This document shows, in pieces, positions 43,228 through 52,616 of a DNA stretch of 64,000 nt. Each line of letters begins with the position of its first letter. The stretch's first letter is position 1. The DNA comes from CAYWMY01 sp046352935. GTDB taxonomy: Bacteria; Pseudomonadota; Gammaproteobacteria; Steroidobacterales; Steroidobacteraceae. A program made the translations under genes and the position numbers. The stretch is from assembly GCA_046352935.1 (NCBI GenBank), contig JAXMGR010000013.1, positions 60,796 to 124,795 of the forward strand. The letters run 5' to 3'. The notes under the pieces were generated by a model that worked only from the letters and a program-made list of their open reading frames with translations, had not been told where the DNA came from and made no database searches.

Positions 43228-45126
43228 TCAGCGACCGCCGGCCGCTTTGTACTCGAGCGCCGCAATGCGCTCATCGACCGACGCGACGGACTCGCCACGC
43301 ATGTGGATCCTCCCCCAGATCTCCAGGGTCAGCAGGCCGAAGAATCCGAAGACGCGCGATCGCCAGTTCGCCAGGAGCCGATCGATGGCGCGGGAACTGA
43401 TCCCGAGGGTCTGCTGGCAGAAGCCGTCACGGAAGAGACTCGCATCGGCGAGCGGCGCGATGTAGGCATCCAGCGGCAGCGGGAAGCCCGCCTTCTTTCG
43501 ATCGACGAGGAAATCCGGCATGTACTTCCGGGCGACCTGCTTGAGCACCCACTTGTCCGCGTACTTGCCGACCTTGTAGTCGAGCGGCATGTTGATGGCC
43601 CTGTGCACCAGCCGATGGTCGAGGAAGGGCACCCGTGTCTCGACCGAGGTTCCCATGCTGGCGCGATCCAGGCGCCTGAGCAGTGGCGTCAGGAAATCCG
43701 ACAGGTCCGCGAGCATGTTCCCGAGCACGGCCCGATCGATCTCGCCCGGAACGAATCCATAGGACTCGGCACATCTTTCCTGCCAGTCAAGGCGCGCATA
43801 ACGATCGACGAAATCGATGGTCGGCGCGAGAGCCTCCCGGAAGCGGTGGCCGGTCACAGGCAGGCCCGCGTCGGAGTAGATGAGCAGTGCGGCGAAATCC
43901 ATGAGGCGATCAGGAATCAGGTCCAGCCACTTCTTGAGGCGCATGAGGTTGCGCTTGCGCCGATAGTTCCAGAGATAGCCGCCGAACAGCTCGTCCGCCC
44001 CCTCGCCCGACAGCAGCACGATCACGCCATTCTCGCGCGCCGTCCGGCTGATGAGGTAATACGCGATCGTGTTGGGGTGTGTGAGCGGCAGATCGGACAG
44101 GTAGATCGCCGTCGGCAGCGCCTGGCGGAACATGCGGCCGGTCAGTGACAGCGGGATGAACGGGATCCTGAGCCGTTCCGCCAGATGTTCCGCATAGCGC
44201 CGTTCGTCGAGCTTCGGAAAGCCCTCGATGGAAACGTGAAAGGCGCTCAGGTGCTGCGTGTACTGCGCGGCGATGGAAGTCACCAGACTCGAGTCAAGGC
44301 CGCCGCTCAGCAGCGTACCCACCGGTACGTCGCTGATCAGGCGCAGGCGTACTGCGTCGTTGAGCGTCTTGTCGACCTCGGCAACGACTTCCTCCGGCCG
44401 CGCCGCCGCGAAGCGCCGGAACTCCTGTTCGCCGACAAAATCGAGCGGCGAGTACCAGGGTGCGATCTCGACGGAACCGTCGACGATGCGGACCACATGG
44501 CCCGGCAGCACCGACGACACCCCCTGCACGAGGGTCTCCGGCGTCAGCGAATCGACGTTCCGATAGAGCATCCACTCGACGAGGCTGTGGCGATCCACGC
44601 TCTGCGGGCCCATGACCTGCATGAGCGACTTCATCTCGGAGGCGAACAGGATGGCCTCGCCCTGCCGCGCGAAGTAGAGCGGCTTGATGCCGTAGCGGTC
44701 CCGAACCAGCGTGACGTTGCCCGTTGAGGTATCGGCGATCGCGAAGGCGAACATGCCGATGAACCGGTGCATGCACGCCTCGCCCCACTGCATGAACGCG
44801 TGCAGGATGACTTCGGTGTCCGTCCGCGAACGAAAGACGTGACCCAGCGCCTCCAGTTCCGTGCGGATGTCCGCGAAGTTGAACACTTCCCCGTTGTAGG
44901 CGATCCACCAGCGCCCCGCGGCATCGCTCATCGGCATGTGGCCGGCCGGGGAAAGATCGATGATCGCCAGGCGCCGCGAACCGAGCACCACGCGGTCGAG
45001 CACGATCGTTCCACTGTCGTCGGGTCCGCGATGCGCCTGGATGTCGCACATGCGACGAACCATCGCCTCGTGTTCCGCGCCCGCCCTTTGTGAGCCCGTC
45101 AACACGAGCCCCGCCAGTCCACACAT
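43228..45126 (-). CDS. asnB: asparagine synthase (glutamine-hydrolysing)-like amidotransferase
   Basis: The 632 residues start with the Ntn nucleophile Cys2 in MCGLAGLV, then GSRRLAIIDLS, IAYNGEVFN and RSRTDTEVILHAF (glutaminase), and the ATP pyrophosphatase loop LLSGGLDSSLV with LLSGEGADELFGGY. Homologues often sit in polysaccharide loci, where they may amidate uronic acids or other carboxylates instead of making asparagine. That is the favoured reading here, given the neighbours on both sides. Confidence 0.92.
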   Translation of the reverse strand: MCGLAGLVLTGSQRAGAEHEAMVRRMCDIQAHRGPDDSGTIVLDRVVLGSRRLAIIDLSPAGHMPMSDAAGRWWIAYNGEVFNFADIRTELEALGHVFRSRTDTEVILHAFMQWGEACMHRFIGMFAFAIADTSTGNVTLVRDRYGIKPLYFARQGEAILFASEMKSLMQVMGPQSVDRHSLVEWMLYRNVDSLTPETLVQGVSSVLPGHVVRIVDGSVEIAPWYSPLDFVGEQEFRRFAAARPEEVVAEVDKTLNDAVRLRLISDVPVGTLLSGGLDSSLVTSIAAQYTQHLSAFHVSIEGFPKLDERRYAEHLAERLRIPFIPLSLTGRMFRQALPTAIYLSDLPLTHPNTIAYYLISRTARENGVIVLLSGEGADELFGGYLWNYRRKRNLMRLKKWLDLIPDRLMDFAALLIYSDAGLPVTGHRFREALAPTIDFVDRYARLDWQERCAESYGFVPGEIDRAVLGNMLADLSDFLTPLLRRLDRASMGTSVETRVPFLDHRLVHRAINMPLDYKVGKYADKWVLKQVARKYMPDFLVDRKKAGFPLPLDAYIAPLADASLFRDGFCQQTLGISSRAIDRLLANWRSRVFGFFGLLTLEIWGRIHMRGESVASVDERIAALEYKAAGGR

Positions 45127-45130
45127 CAGC

Positions 45131-46705
45131 TCAACCTCCCGCCGCAGCGAATGCCGCCCAGGGCCGACCCTCGAAGTATCCGGGCGCATCGACCCCGAGC
45201 GCCGCCAACAGAGTCGGGGCAAGATCGAGGATGTGGCCGCCGTCGCCCCACCGGGAGTGACGGATGTCCGGGCCGCGCGCAAGCAGGAACGCAGTCGGGC
45301 GATGGTTGCCCGTATAGAACGGCGATATGGCGTGACCCGGCTGCTTCCGGATCCGGCCGATCGACGGCGCCTCGATCTCGTCCAGTACGCGTGCACCGAG
45401 GTCCCAGCTGATGACCGCATCCGGCAGGTCCTGGCGCCTCGCACCGCGATAGGTCTCGTCCATCAACACCACGCGCTCCGCCGCCTTCTTCGAGTTCGCC
45501 GGATTTCGCAGCGACTGCAGCGTCTCCTGCAGCGAGCCCAGCAGCTCGTCGTATTCCATTCCGGGAGTCACGATCCCGAGAGGCTCGCGCCCCTGCAGGT
45601 TGACGCGGAAGTAGCCCTCGTTCGAGTTCGGGATGCAGAACAGTTTCGAGCGCGACCAGTCGATACCCGAGTTGACCCACTTCATGCTCAGGCGATAACG
45701 CATCGAGCGCGGCATGCAGCGCGTCACCGACTGGCGCCAGCCGAGCGGAATGGACTGACGGATCGCGGCGAGCACACCCTTCTTCGGCGCCTTCTGCGCG
45801 CCGTCTCCACCGACGCCTCCGGCATGGAAATGACCCATCCGGTGGAGCATCTCCGGCATCAGGTGACAACCCGAATAGTTCGGACCCATGCCATCGCCGG
45901 ATGTGATCAGCACCGTCGTCCGGTCGTCCGCGGCATCCACGATCGAACCGACAGCCGCATCCAGCGCCGCATACACGTCGCGTACCGGATGCAATGACGA
46001 GAGCGCGCCCGCTGCGGGATGCGTCGGGTACTCCCGGTCACCGATGTGCCAGAGATAGTGGCCCGCGCCATGCGGTTCGCCGAAGGTCGCGAACAGCAGG
46101 TCCCATTCCTGTTCGCGCATGAGCGCCTGCACGACCCGCGCCTTGACCTGCGTGCCCGCGACGAGCTGGTCGCGGAAACGCGCAGGGTCGTCCGGCACCC
46201 GCACGAGATTGCTGTGCTCGGGCGCCGGATACGGCCCGAAGCGTCGCTTGATGTCCTTCAGCATGCCCGCAGGCGACGAGCCCGGCTCGCCGAACCAGGT
46301 CCAGGTGCCGTACTCGAGGATCTGGATGCCACCGAAGTGCGGCAGCGGATGGTCCATGAACGCGTCGAGCACGATGCATCGGCGCCCGGCGTCGTCCAGC
46401 AGCTTCCAGAACGGCGGCAGACCGATGCGGCCTGGCTCGGTGCGGTGGATCACCTGCTCGCCGGCACGGATCTGGTACGCGTGGTACATGCCGTGGTGGC
46501 CAGGCGTCGCACCCGTGTACATCGAGGGCCAGGCCGAGACGTGCATGATCTCCGCGGTCGTTCCGAGGCGCGAGTACAGACCCTGCTGCCGCAGCCGGGC
46601 GAAGTTCGGCATCGTGCCATCCGCCATCCACGCCTCGATGAGCCCGGCGTCGGCACTGTCGAGACCGATGACGAGCAGGCGACGGCTGTTGCTCCCCTTT
46701 GTCAT
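45131..46705 (-). CDS. AlkP-superfamily phosphohydrolase/phosphotransferase, paralogue 1
   Basis: The 524 residues resemble COG3379-type predicted phosphohydrolases: VIGLDSADAGLIEAWMADG (first metal Asp16), HVSAWPSMYTGATPGHHG with the candidate nucleophile, FGEPHGAGHYLWH and GGHILDLAPTLLAALGV. The position normally reading SDHG is SGDGMG, so one His ligand is replaced. No signal peptide, so cytosolic. It shares overall architecture with the gene at 47746-49299 and the two flank a Gfo/Idh gene. Possible roles: phosphodiester or nucleotide-sugar cleavage, or transfer of a phosphorylated group. Confidence 0.85.
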   Translation of the reverse strand: MTKGSNSRRLLVIGLDSADAGLIEAWMADGTMPNFARLRQQGLYSRLGTTAEIMHVSAWPSMYTGATPGHHGMYHAYQIRAGEQVIHRTEPGRIGLPPFWKLLDDAGRRCIVLDAFMDHPLPHFGGIQILEYGTWTWFGEPGSSPAGMLKDIKRRFGPYPAPEHSNLVRVPDDPARFRDQLVAGTQVKARVVQALMREQEWDLLFATFGEPHGAGHYLWHIGDREYPTHPAAGALSSLHPVRDVYAALDAAVGSIVDAADDRTTVLITSGDGMGPNYSGCHLMPEMLHRMGHFHAGGVGGDGAQKAPKKGVLAAIRQSIPLGWRQSVTRCMPRSMRYRLSMKWVNSGIDWSRSKLFCIPNSNEGYFRVNLQGREPLGIVTPGMEYDELLGSLQETLQSLRNPANSKKAAERVVLMDETYRGARRQDLPDAVISWDLGARVLDEIEAPSIGRIRKQPGHAISPFYTGNHRPTAFLLARGPDIRHSRWGDGGHILDLAPTLLAALGVDAPGYFEGRPWAAFAAAGG

Positions 46706-46708
46706 GCG

Positions 46709-47749
46709 TCAGCCCGAACGGACTTCGGACGCGGGCGCATACACTTCGGACAGTTGCACGGTGCGCCGCTCCCGGTCCGACATCTGACCCGCCTCGACCA
46801 TCGCCACGGTCCAGATGTTGTCGTCGCCGCGCGTCTCCGCGGACTTTCCGTGCAGCACCGCATCGCGCAGGCTGTTGAGCAGCGACGTCGTGCCTCCCTG
46901 CGGATACGGGCGCTCGTCACCCTTCGGGACCTTGTCGTTGCGCATCGGGCGGAACCAGCGGCTGCCCCGCGGCCGGAACGCGACGAACTTCCGGTTGGTC
47001 CAGAGCGCGCCCTTCTCGCCCTCGATCCACATCGAGAAGCCGTAGCGATGCGACAGCAGCGTGCCGACGTACTGCACACGCACGTGCGCGAAGTCGATGA
47101 AAGCCTCCGTATGCGCGCCGTGCTTGTAGTCCGTCCATGGCGGATTCCAGACGCGCACCGTGATGCTGTCGGGACGGCTGCCGAAGAAGCCGCGCAGGCT
47201 GTCGAAATGATGCGTCGCGATCTCCTGCAGCTGCGGATAGTCGATCTTGCCGAACCAGGGCCCCTCGACGGTGCTCGGCTGGTTGCGACGGTCGATCATC
47301 ATGGCGTTGTCGATGCGCCCGAGGAACCCCTCCTCGAGCAGCCGCTTGATGGTCCGCTCGGCCGGCCAGAACCGGTAGTTCTCCGCGACGATGACCTGTT
47401 TGCCGACGGCACGTGCGCGATCGAGCACGCGGCGCCCTTCGGCGATCGTGGTCGCGAGCGGCTTCTCGACCATCGCCGTGAGGCCCGCATCCAGGCAACG
47501 CACCGTCAGGTCCGCATGCAGGATCGAAGGCGAAACGATCAGGGCCGCATCCGGGCGTACGCTCCCGAGTGCCGAATCCAGATCCGCGAAGTAGCCGCAT
47601 CCGCTGCCGAGCATCTTCTCGGCCGCAGTACGTGCGGCGGCGTCGGGGTCCACGATGCCGACACAGTCCGCGTCGGGATAACCCTTGATGAACTGCGCCC
47701 AGTGCCGACCGCGGATTCCCGCGCCGATCTGCAGAATCTTGATGCTCAC
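46709..47749 (-). CDS. Gfo/Idh/MocA-family sugar oxidoreductase
   Basis: The 346 residues have the Rossmann motif ILQIGAGIRGRHWAQF, the conserved EKPLA in MVEKPLATT with catalytic Lys, ENYRFWP and a C-terminal alpha/beta domain. The family oxidises, reduces or removes groups from sugars using NAD(P). GTG at 47749 overlaps the previous stop by GTGA, so it is coupled to the AlkP paralogue 2. Likely makes or modifies an unusual sugar donor. Confidence 0.9.
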   Translation of the reverse strand: MSIKILQIGAGIRGRHWAQFIKGYPDADCVGIVDPDAAARTAAEKMLGSGCGYFADLDSALGSVRPDAALIVSPSILHADLTVRCLDAGLTAMVEKPLATTIAEGRRVLDRARAVGKQVIVAENYRFWPAERTIKRLLEEGFLGRIDNAMMIDRRNQPSTVEGPWFGKIDYPQLQEIATHHFDSLRGFFGSRPDSITVRVWNPPWTDYKHGAHTEAFIDFAHVRVQYVGTLLSHRYGFSMWIEGEKGALWTNRKFVAFRPRGSRWFRPMRNDKVPKGDERPYPQGGTTSLLNSLRDAVLHGKSAETRGDDNIWTVAMVEAGQMSDRERRTVQLSEVYAPASEVRSG

Positions 47750-49299
47750 CGCGGCTCGCTCCCCATTTGCTGATCCTTGATGAATTCCGGCCAGGCCCGG
47801 CCCCGCAGATGCGGCGGCGCCGCGACTCCCATGCGGGCGAGCACTGTCGGTGCGAAATCGTAGATGTGCCCGCCTTCGAACGCGCTGCTGCGCGGAATGC
47901 CGGGCCCCGCGCCGAGCACGAATCCCGGGCCCTGATGCGTACCGGTTCTCCTGTCGGGCGACTCGACCTCGACGACGCCGACACGCTCCGATGTCACGCG
48001 CCCGTGCTGCCGCTCGCCCACCCACCGGACCACCAGATCCGGCAGGAAGCCCCGCTTGTCGCCGGGACATTCCCGATCGATGCGCCAGACCTCACGAACG
48101 ACGGCTGCACCCGTATCGGCATCGCGAAGCTCCAGCAGGGCCGCTTCGAGATCGGCGAGCACCGCTTCGTATTCGGCGCCCGGCTCGACGCAGCCTGCCG
48201 GCTCACGGCCGCGCAGATTCACCCGGATGTAGCCTTCGAGATCCGTGGGCAGGCAGAAGGCGCGCGTCCGTCCCCAGTCGATGTCGGCCGTATCGACCCT
48301 CTGGGCAAGCTTGTCGCGCAGCGCCGTGGGCAGTTTTCGCGCGAGATTCTTGCGGAACTCCTTGGGCAGGAGATCCCGCAGCGCCTTGACCGGATCGAAC
48401 CGCCTGGGGCCGTCCGAAGCATCCGGACTCCCGGCGCCTTCGCCCGGGAGCCCCAGGTAACCCAGCCGCGACAGGATCTCGGGAAGCATCGGCCAGGCGC
48501 CGTGGTTGGCACCCACGCTGTCGCCCGACACGAGGACCACGGCGCAGTCGGCGCCTGCATGGGCCCGAATCTCTCCGATCGCCCGATCCAGCGCGCGGTA
48601 CACGCGGAACATCGACGTCGCGTGCGATTCCGGCCCCTCCCGCGAGGCCTCCGGCGTCCAGCAGTAGTGGCCGGCGACGTGCGTTTCACCGAAAACAGCG
48701 AACACGACATCCGCAGCGGTCTGGTCCATGACCCAGTTGACGGCGCGCGCCTTGGAAGCGATCGCGGCGACCAGGCGTGGCTCGATGTCGTCCGCGGCAA
48801 TGGGCGTGAAGCCGAGATCATTCGCCTCGGCGCCGAGCGGATATCGGCCGCAGGCCGCCTCGAGACGGCGCAGGAACTGCGGCGGAACCGAGCCTGGCTT
48901 GAGGTAATGGGCCCAGGTGCCCCAGTCGTAGACAAAGGTGCCGCTGTAACCCGCCTCCGGATGCGAGTACGGCGGATCCAGCACGGCGCAACGGCGGCCG
49001 GCCCGGTCGAGCATCGCCCAGAACGTCGGCCTGCCGTACAGGCCTTCATGGAACCGCTGGTAGCCCTGGAGCCCGGGTGCCGGCTGGAAGGTGAAGTAGA
49101 CGCCGTGCTCACCAGGCCCGACACCCGTGTACAGCGAGGGCCAGGCCGAGATGTGCAGATGATCAGCGGTGGTCTCGAGCCAGCCCCAGCATCCCTCGTC
49201 CAGCAGCCTCTGCACCGCGGGCAGCTGGCCGTCGGCGGCCCAGCGGCGGAGAAGCCGTCCGTCGCCCAGTTCGAGACCGAGAACCACGAGTTCAGGCAT
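47746..49299 (-). CDS. AlkP-superfamily phosphohydrolase/phosphotransferase, paralogue 2
   Basis: The 517 residues match paralogue 1 in order: LVVLGLELGDGRLLRRWAADG, HISAWPSLYTGVGPGEHG, FGETHVAGHYCWT, SGDSVGANH and GGHIYDFAPTVLARMGV. The first metal Asp (GLD) is Glu here (GLE, residue 10), and the SDHG motif is again altered to SGDS. Either the metal site is reorganised or the protein is inactive. The ATG at 49299 gives the family start. Confidence 0.83.
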   Translation of the reverse strand: MPELVVLGLELGDGRLLRRWAADGQLPAVQRLLDEGCWGWLETTADHLHISAWPSLYTGVGPGEHGVYFTFQPAPGLQGYQRFHEGLYGRPTFWAMLDRAGRRCAVLDPPYSHPEAGYSGTFVYDWGTWAHYLKPGSVPPQFLRRLEAACGRYPLGAEANDLGFTPIAADDIEPRLVAAIASKARAVNWVMDQTAADVVFAVFGETHVAGHYCWTPEASREGPESHATSMFRVYRALDRAIGEIRAHAGADCAVVLVSGDSVGANHGAWPMLPEILSRLGYLGLPGEGAGSPDASDGPRRFDPVKALRDLLPKEFRKNLARKLPTALRDKLAQRVDTADIDWGRTRAFCLPTDLEGYIRVNLRGREPAGCVEPGAEYEAVLADLEAALLELRDADTGAAVVREVWRIDRECPGDKRGFLPDLVVRWVGERQHGRVTSERVGVVEVESPDRRTGTHQGPGFVLGAGPGIPRSSAFEGGHIYDFAPTVLARMGVAAPPHLRGRAWPEFIKDQQMGSEPR

Positions 49300-49312
49300 A
49301 CGCGAGCCCGCG

Positions 49313-49747
49313 CTAGGCCAGCCAGCCACGCACCAGCACGGTCGAAGCCGCGAGGATCACGAGGGCAGCGAGCATGTTGAAGTAGATCGCAATGGGCGCA
49401 CGCCCATGCGCGAAAACCGCCTGGTAGAAGACCATGCAGGCCACGAGCGCCAGTTTGACCACGAGGATCGTGCCCTGGGTGCCAGCGAAGGCGGCGCCGG
49501 AGACCAGGTCGGCGATCCCGATACCGCGAACCCCCAGCTGATAGACACCGGTGATCACGAGCACCGCGAGCGCCGGCCATCCCAGGCCGCCGCGGAACAG
49601 GCTGCGCTCGCGCAGGATCTCCGCATCCCCGGCAGGCTGCACCCCTTTGAGCGCGGGCCCGATGATCAGCGACCAGACGAACATGTGCCCGAGCCACAGC
49701 GCCATCGCGGTCAGGTGCAGACCGATGCTGAGATGGAAGAGGCTCAT
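49313..49747 (-). CDS. CopD-like small membrane protein 1
   Basis: The 144 residues have about four hydrophobic helices. HLSIGLHLTAMALWLGHMF and the last two helices recall CopD/YebZ-type membrane domains with conserved His. The ATG overlaps the stop of the next gene by ATGA. What a copper-type membrane domain does in a glycan operon is unclear; it may bind haem or serve as a scaffold. Confidence 0.65.
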   Translation of the reverse strand: MSLFHLSIGLHLTAMALWLGHMFVWSLIIGPALKGVQPAGDAEILRERSLFRGGLGWPALAVLVITGVYQLGVRGIGIADLVSGAAFAGTQGTILVVKLALVACMVFYQAVFAHGRAPIAIYFNMLAALVILAASTVLVRGWLA

Positions 49748-50178
49748 GGGACCATCCTCGTACTGAGGCCCGACACGACGATCGTGGCCAGCGTGACCCA
49801 GAATCCGGCGTGGATGAAGGCCGCCGATGGCCGGCGGGACATCGGCACCTGGATCACGATCAGCGCCACGACCAGGGCCTGCTTCACCGTCCAGGCTGTC
49901 CCCGACGGCGCACCATGCACGCGTGCGATGAGGACACCGGTCACCGCAAGTGCCGCAAGGAGCGCCCATGAAATCACTGGCAAGGGCAGCCGGAGGCTCC
50001 ACGGCACGATCACATGCGGCCATCGCGCCCGGTTCGCCGTCCCCAGCCAGCGATCAGCCTCGTCCCGCGGGAACTTCTGTCTCAGCGCCACCAGCATGAT
50101 GAGCCAGAACAGGGCCATGCCCATGGTCAGGATCGCGAGTACGAGGTGCGCCCAGGCCAGAATTCGATAAAGATCCAT
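49744..50178 (-). CDS. CopD-like small membrane protein 2
   Basis: Also 144 residues with about four helices, starting DLYRILAWAHLVLAILTMGMALFW; the layout matches its neighbour and the two may have arisen by duplication. Conserved His residues lie in helices 1 and 2 (AHLV, PHVIVPW). Likely forms a heterodimer with the protein encoded just downstream. It is 3 bp from the upstream glycosyltransferase gene. Confidence 0.6.
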   Translation of the reverse strand: MDLYRILAWAHLVLAILTMGMALFWLIMLVALRQKFPRDEADRWLGTANRARWPHVIVPWSLRLPLPVISWALLAALAVTGVLIARVHGAPSGTAWTVKQALVVALIVIQVPMSRRPSAAFIHAGFWVTLATIVVSGLSTRMVP

Positions 50179-50181
50179 GCA

Positions 50182-51411
50182 TCACTTCCGTGCAAGCGCA
50201 CCGTCGGGTGCCAGGCACCGGGTGCAGAGTTCGAAATACTGTCGCGCAGTATCTTCCCAGGACTGCAGTCGCGTGCGCCCCGCAGCCTCGCCCATGGCAC
50301 GCAAGCGGTCTCGTGACGGCAACTGCGCCAGGAAATCCCGCCAGGCCGAGCGTGTGTTGGTGAACAGGAAACCCGTGTCACCCTCGACGATCAGGGACCG
50401 GATGCGCCCGCTCGGCACACTCACCACCGGACGGCCGACCGCAAGGTACTCGGGGATCTTCATGGTCGAATAGCCGAGTTCCCCGGACGAGAACGCGCGA
50501 GGATCGTAGGGGGCAAGGCACAGGTCCCCTGCGGCGATGTAGTCCGGCACCTCGTGGTGAGGCACGCGTCCGTGAAACACGACGCGTACGGCGCCCGGAA
50601 CGACCATCGACTCGTACTCGGCTCGCCGGGCGCCGTCGCCGATGATGTGAAGTTCGAGATCCTCGGCGCCACACGAGCCCAGTTCGCGGAGCACCGGCTC
50701 CAGATCGTGCGTCTGGTCCAGCACACCGACGTAGAGCAGCACCTTGCGTTCGGGCGCAATGCCAAGACGGCGACGGACCTCGACCTGGTCACGGGGACGG
50801 AAAAGGGATCGGTCCACGCCCAGATCCACGACGGCGATGCGCGTCGATTCGACCCCCCAGTACTTCGCGATCTCCCGCTTCAGGAACTCGGTCTCGGCGA
50901 TGACCAGCGGCGCCCCGCGCAGGCAGCGGCCGGCGATCCAGCGGCCCACGCGCAGCCGCATGAGCTTCATGAAACTGCCCCCGGCCGCGTGCTGGGGATT
51001 GGGCACGATGTTCTCGATCGGGACCCCGAGCTGCCCGCGGTCACGGCAGATGGACGACAGATAGCCCGACAGCAGCCAGCTCTTCTCGAGAACGATGTCG
51101 AACTTCGTGAGCGGCCCGGCCGCGAAGCGGCGGAGATCCATCAGGTACCGGGCGAACTCGCCGTAACCGATGCCGCGCGTCGCCGCATCGTCGATGGTCG
51201 CCACCTCGTCGCCGGGCTGGATTTCCAGCACCCGTACGTCGTCCGGCACACGGTCATCCGCCACCCGTCGGAACGCAACCGTGACATCGGCCCAGGGCTC
51301 GAGCGCGCGCGCCAGATTCAGCACGTTGCGCGACGGTCCGATGGACGACATGAGATCATGCCCCGGGACGACGTAGCAGACCGAAAGGCGCTTGCCGCCC
51401 CCTGCGTTCAA
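50182..51411 (-). CDS. GT4-type glycosyltransferase
   Basis: A 409-residue GT-B protein. The donor half has VLLYVGVLDQTHDLEPVLREL, ELHIIGDGARRAEYE and the YSTMKIPEYLAVGRPVVS segment, which stands where the usual E-x7-E motif is expected. TTG start overlapping the stop of the preceding gene. Acceptor and donor unknown. Confidence 0.88.
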   Translation of the reverse strand: MNAGGGKRLSVCYVVPGHDLMSSIGPSRNVLNLARALEPWADVTVAFRRVADDRVPDDVRVLEIQPGDEVATIDDAATRGIGYGEFARYLMDLRRFAAGPLTKFDIVLEKSWLLSGYLSSICRDRGQLGVPIENIVPNPQHAAGGSFMKLMRLRVGRWIAGRCLRGAPLVIAETEFLKREIAKYWGVESTRIAVVDLGVDRSLFRPRDQVEVRRRLGIAPERKVLLYVGVLDQTHDLEPVLRELGSCGAEDLELHIIGDGARRAEYESMVVPGAVRVVFHGRVPHHEVPDYIAAGDLCLAPYDPRAFSSGELGYSTMKIPEYLAVGRPVVSVPSGRIRSLIVEGDTGFLFTNTRSAWRDFLAQLPSRDRLRAMGEAAGRTRLQSWEDTARQYFELCTRCLAPDGALARK

Positions 51412-52586
51412 CGGCGCGCTCCGATCATGTTGCGGTACAGAGTCTCGCAGCGTTCAGCAACGATCGCCCAGCTCACATTGTTCACGACGTAGGTCCTCGC
51501 GGCCTGTCCAAGCCGGCTGGCGAGTTCCGGATCGTCGAGCACCCGGCGCAGGCCGTCCGCGAGCGCCTTGACATCTCCGGCCGGAGCCAGCCAGCCAGTC
51601 TTTTCGTGTACGACCCCTGGTGCCGACGAGTCGAAGGAAACGACGGCCCGCCCCGCCGCCATGTAGTTCAGCAGCTTGACGGGAATGCCATCGCACTCGA
51701 CACGTGGATTCACCGTGACATCCGCGCCCGCGAGCAGCACCGGAAGATCGTCGAACGTGGGGGACGAGATGATATCGATCCGGTCCCGGATCGCCAGCTC
51801 GCGCGCGAGCGCCTCGTACGGATCGAACGCGGAATCGGTGGCGATCACGAGCCGTACGTCCGCCCGTTCCGCCGCGACGGGCGCGAACGCCTCGAGCATC
51901 AGGTCGATGCCTTGATAGCTGGCGAGATTGCCGGTGAACATGACGGTTCTGCCCGCACGTCTCGCCTGCACGCCGGCACGCGCCGGGTCGAAATGATCGA
52001 CCTCGACACCGTTGGAAATCACGGACACCCGCTGCCGATCCATCCCGATGTCGCCGACCAGTCGATCGCGGATCACATCGGTCACGCAGACCGTGTGATC
52101 GGCGAGCCGCGGGATCAGACCATCGAGCACGGCGCCGATGCGACGCAGGGCCCCGGCGGGCAGTCCCATGCGGTAGTACGGCAGCTCTGACATGAGCATG
52201 GTGTGAGCATCGTAGACCGTGGGCACCGCGCGCCCGAAACGCGCGGCGCGAGCCACCAGCAGCCCCTCGAAATGGTGCGCATGAATCACGTCGAACCGGT
52301 GCTGGGCCAGCAGGCGACGCGTCAGGCCGGCCAGCAGAGGATCGACGCGAACCAGCTTGCCGTAGGTCGGACCCGGATTCAGCTTGCGGTAGGACGGCAC
52401 ATCCCTGATGCGGTGCACTGTCACTCCCGGGCCCACGGGCCCCTCCCCGAGGTGGTAGGTGGCGACGTGCACGTCATGGCCGCGTACGGCCAGAGCCTCC
52501 GCCATGCGCAGGATGCGTACCGGCGTTCCGCGGGCGAGCGGGAACGGACACGCCGCAATCACCAGGATTCGCAACGGCTCAGCCAC
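51408..52586 (-). CDS. GT4-type glycosyltransferase
   Basis: A 392-residue GT-B enzyme. The N-terminal ACPFPLARGTPVRILRMAEAL and the C-terminal TGNLASYQGIDLMLEAF, PRVECDGIPVKLLNYMAAGRAVVSF show GT4 donor-binding elements. GTG start. It lies 30 bp downstream of the GT2 gene that opens the operon. Confidence 0.9.
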   Translation of the reverse strand: MAEPLRILVIAACPFPLARGTPVRILRMAEALAVRGHDVHVATYHLGEGPVGPGVTVHRIRDVPSYRKLNPGPTYGKLVRVDPLLAGLTRRLLAQHRFDVIHAHHFEGLLVARAARFGRAVPTVYDAHTMLMSELPYYRMGLPAGALRRIGAVLDGLIPRLADHTVCVTDVIRDRLVGDIGMDRQRVSVISNGVEVDHFDPARAGVQARRAGRTVMFTGNLASYQGIDLMLEAFAPVAAERADVRLVIATDSAFDPYEALARELAIRDRIDIISSPTFDDLPVLLAGADVTVNPRVECDGIPVKLLNYMAAGRAVVSFDSSAPGVVHEKTGWLAPAGDVKALADGLRRVLDDPELASRLGQAARTYVVNNVSWAIVAERCETLYRNMIGARR

Positions 52587-52616
52587 GGCCCGCCCCGGTC
52601 ACGATACGCCGTCCCA

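Noticed and set aside
41867..43465. 532-codon plus-strand open frame across the GH1 and GT4 genes
   Set aside because: Antisense to genes with full catalytic motifs; rich in Arg, His and Gln without any domain signature.
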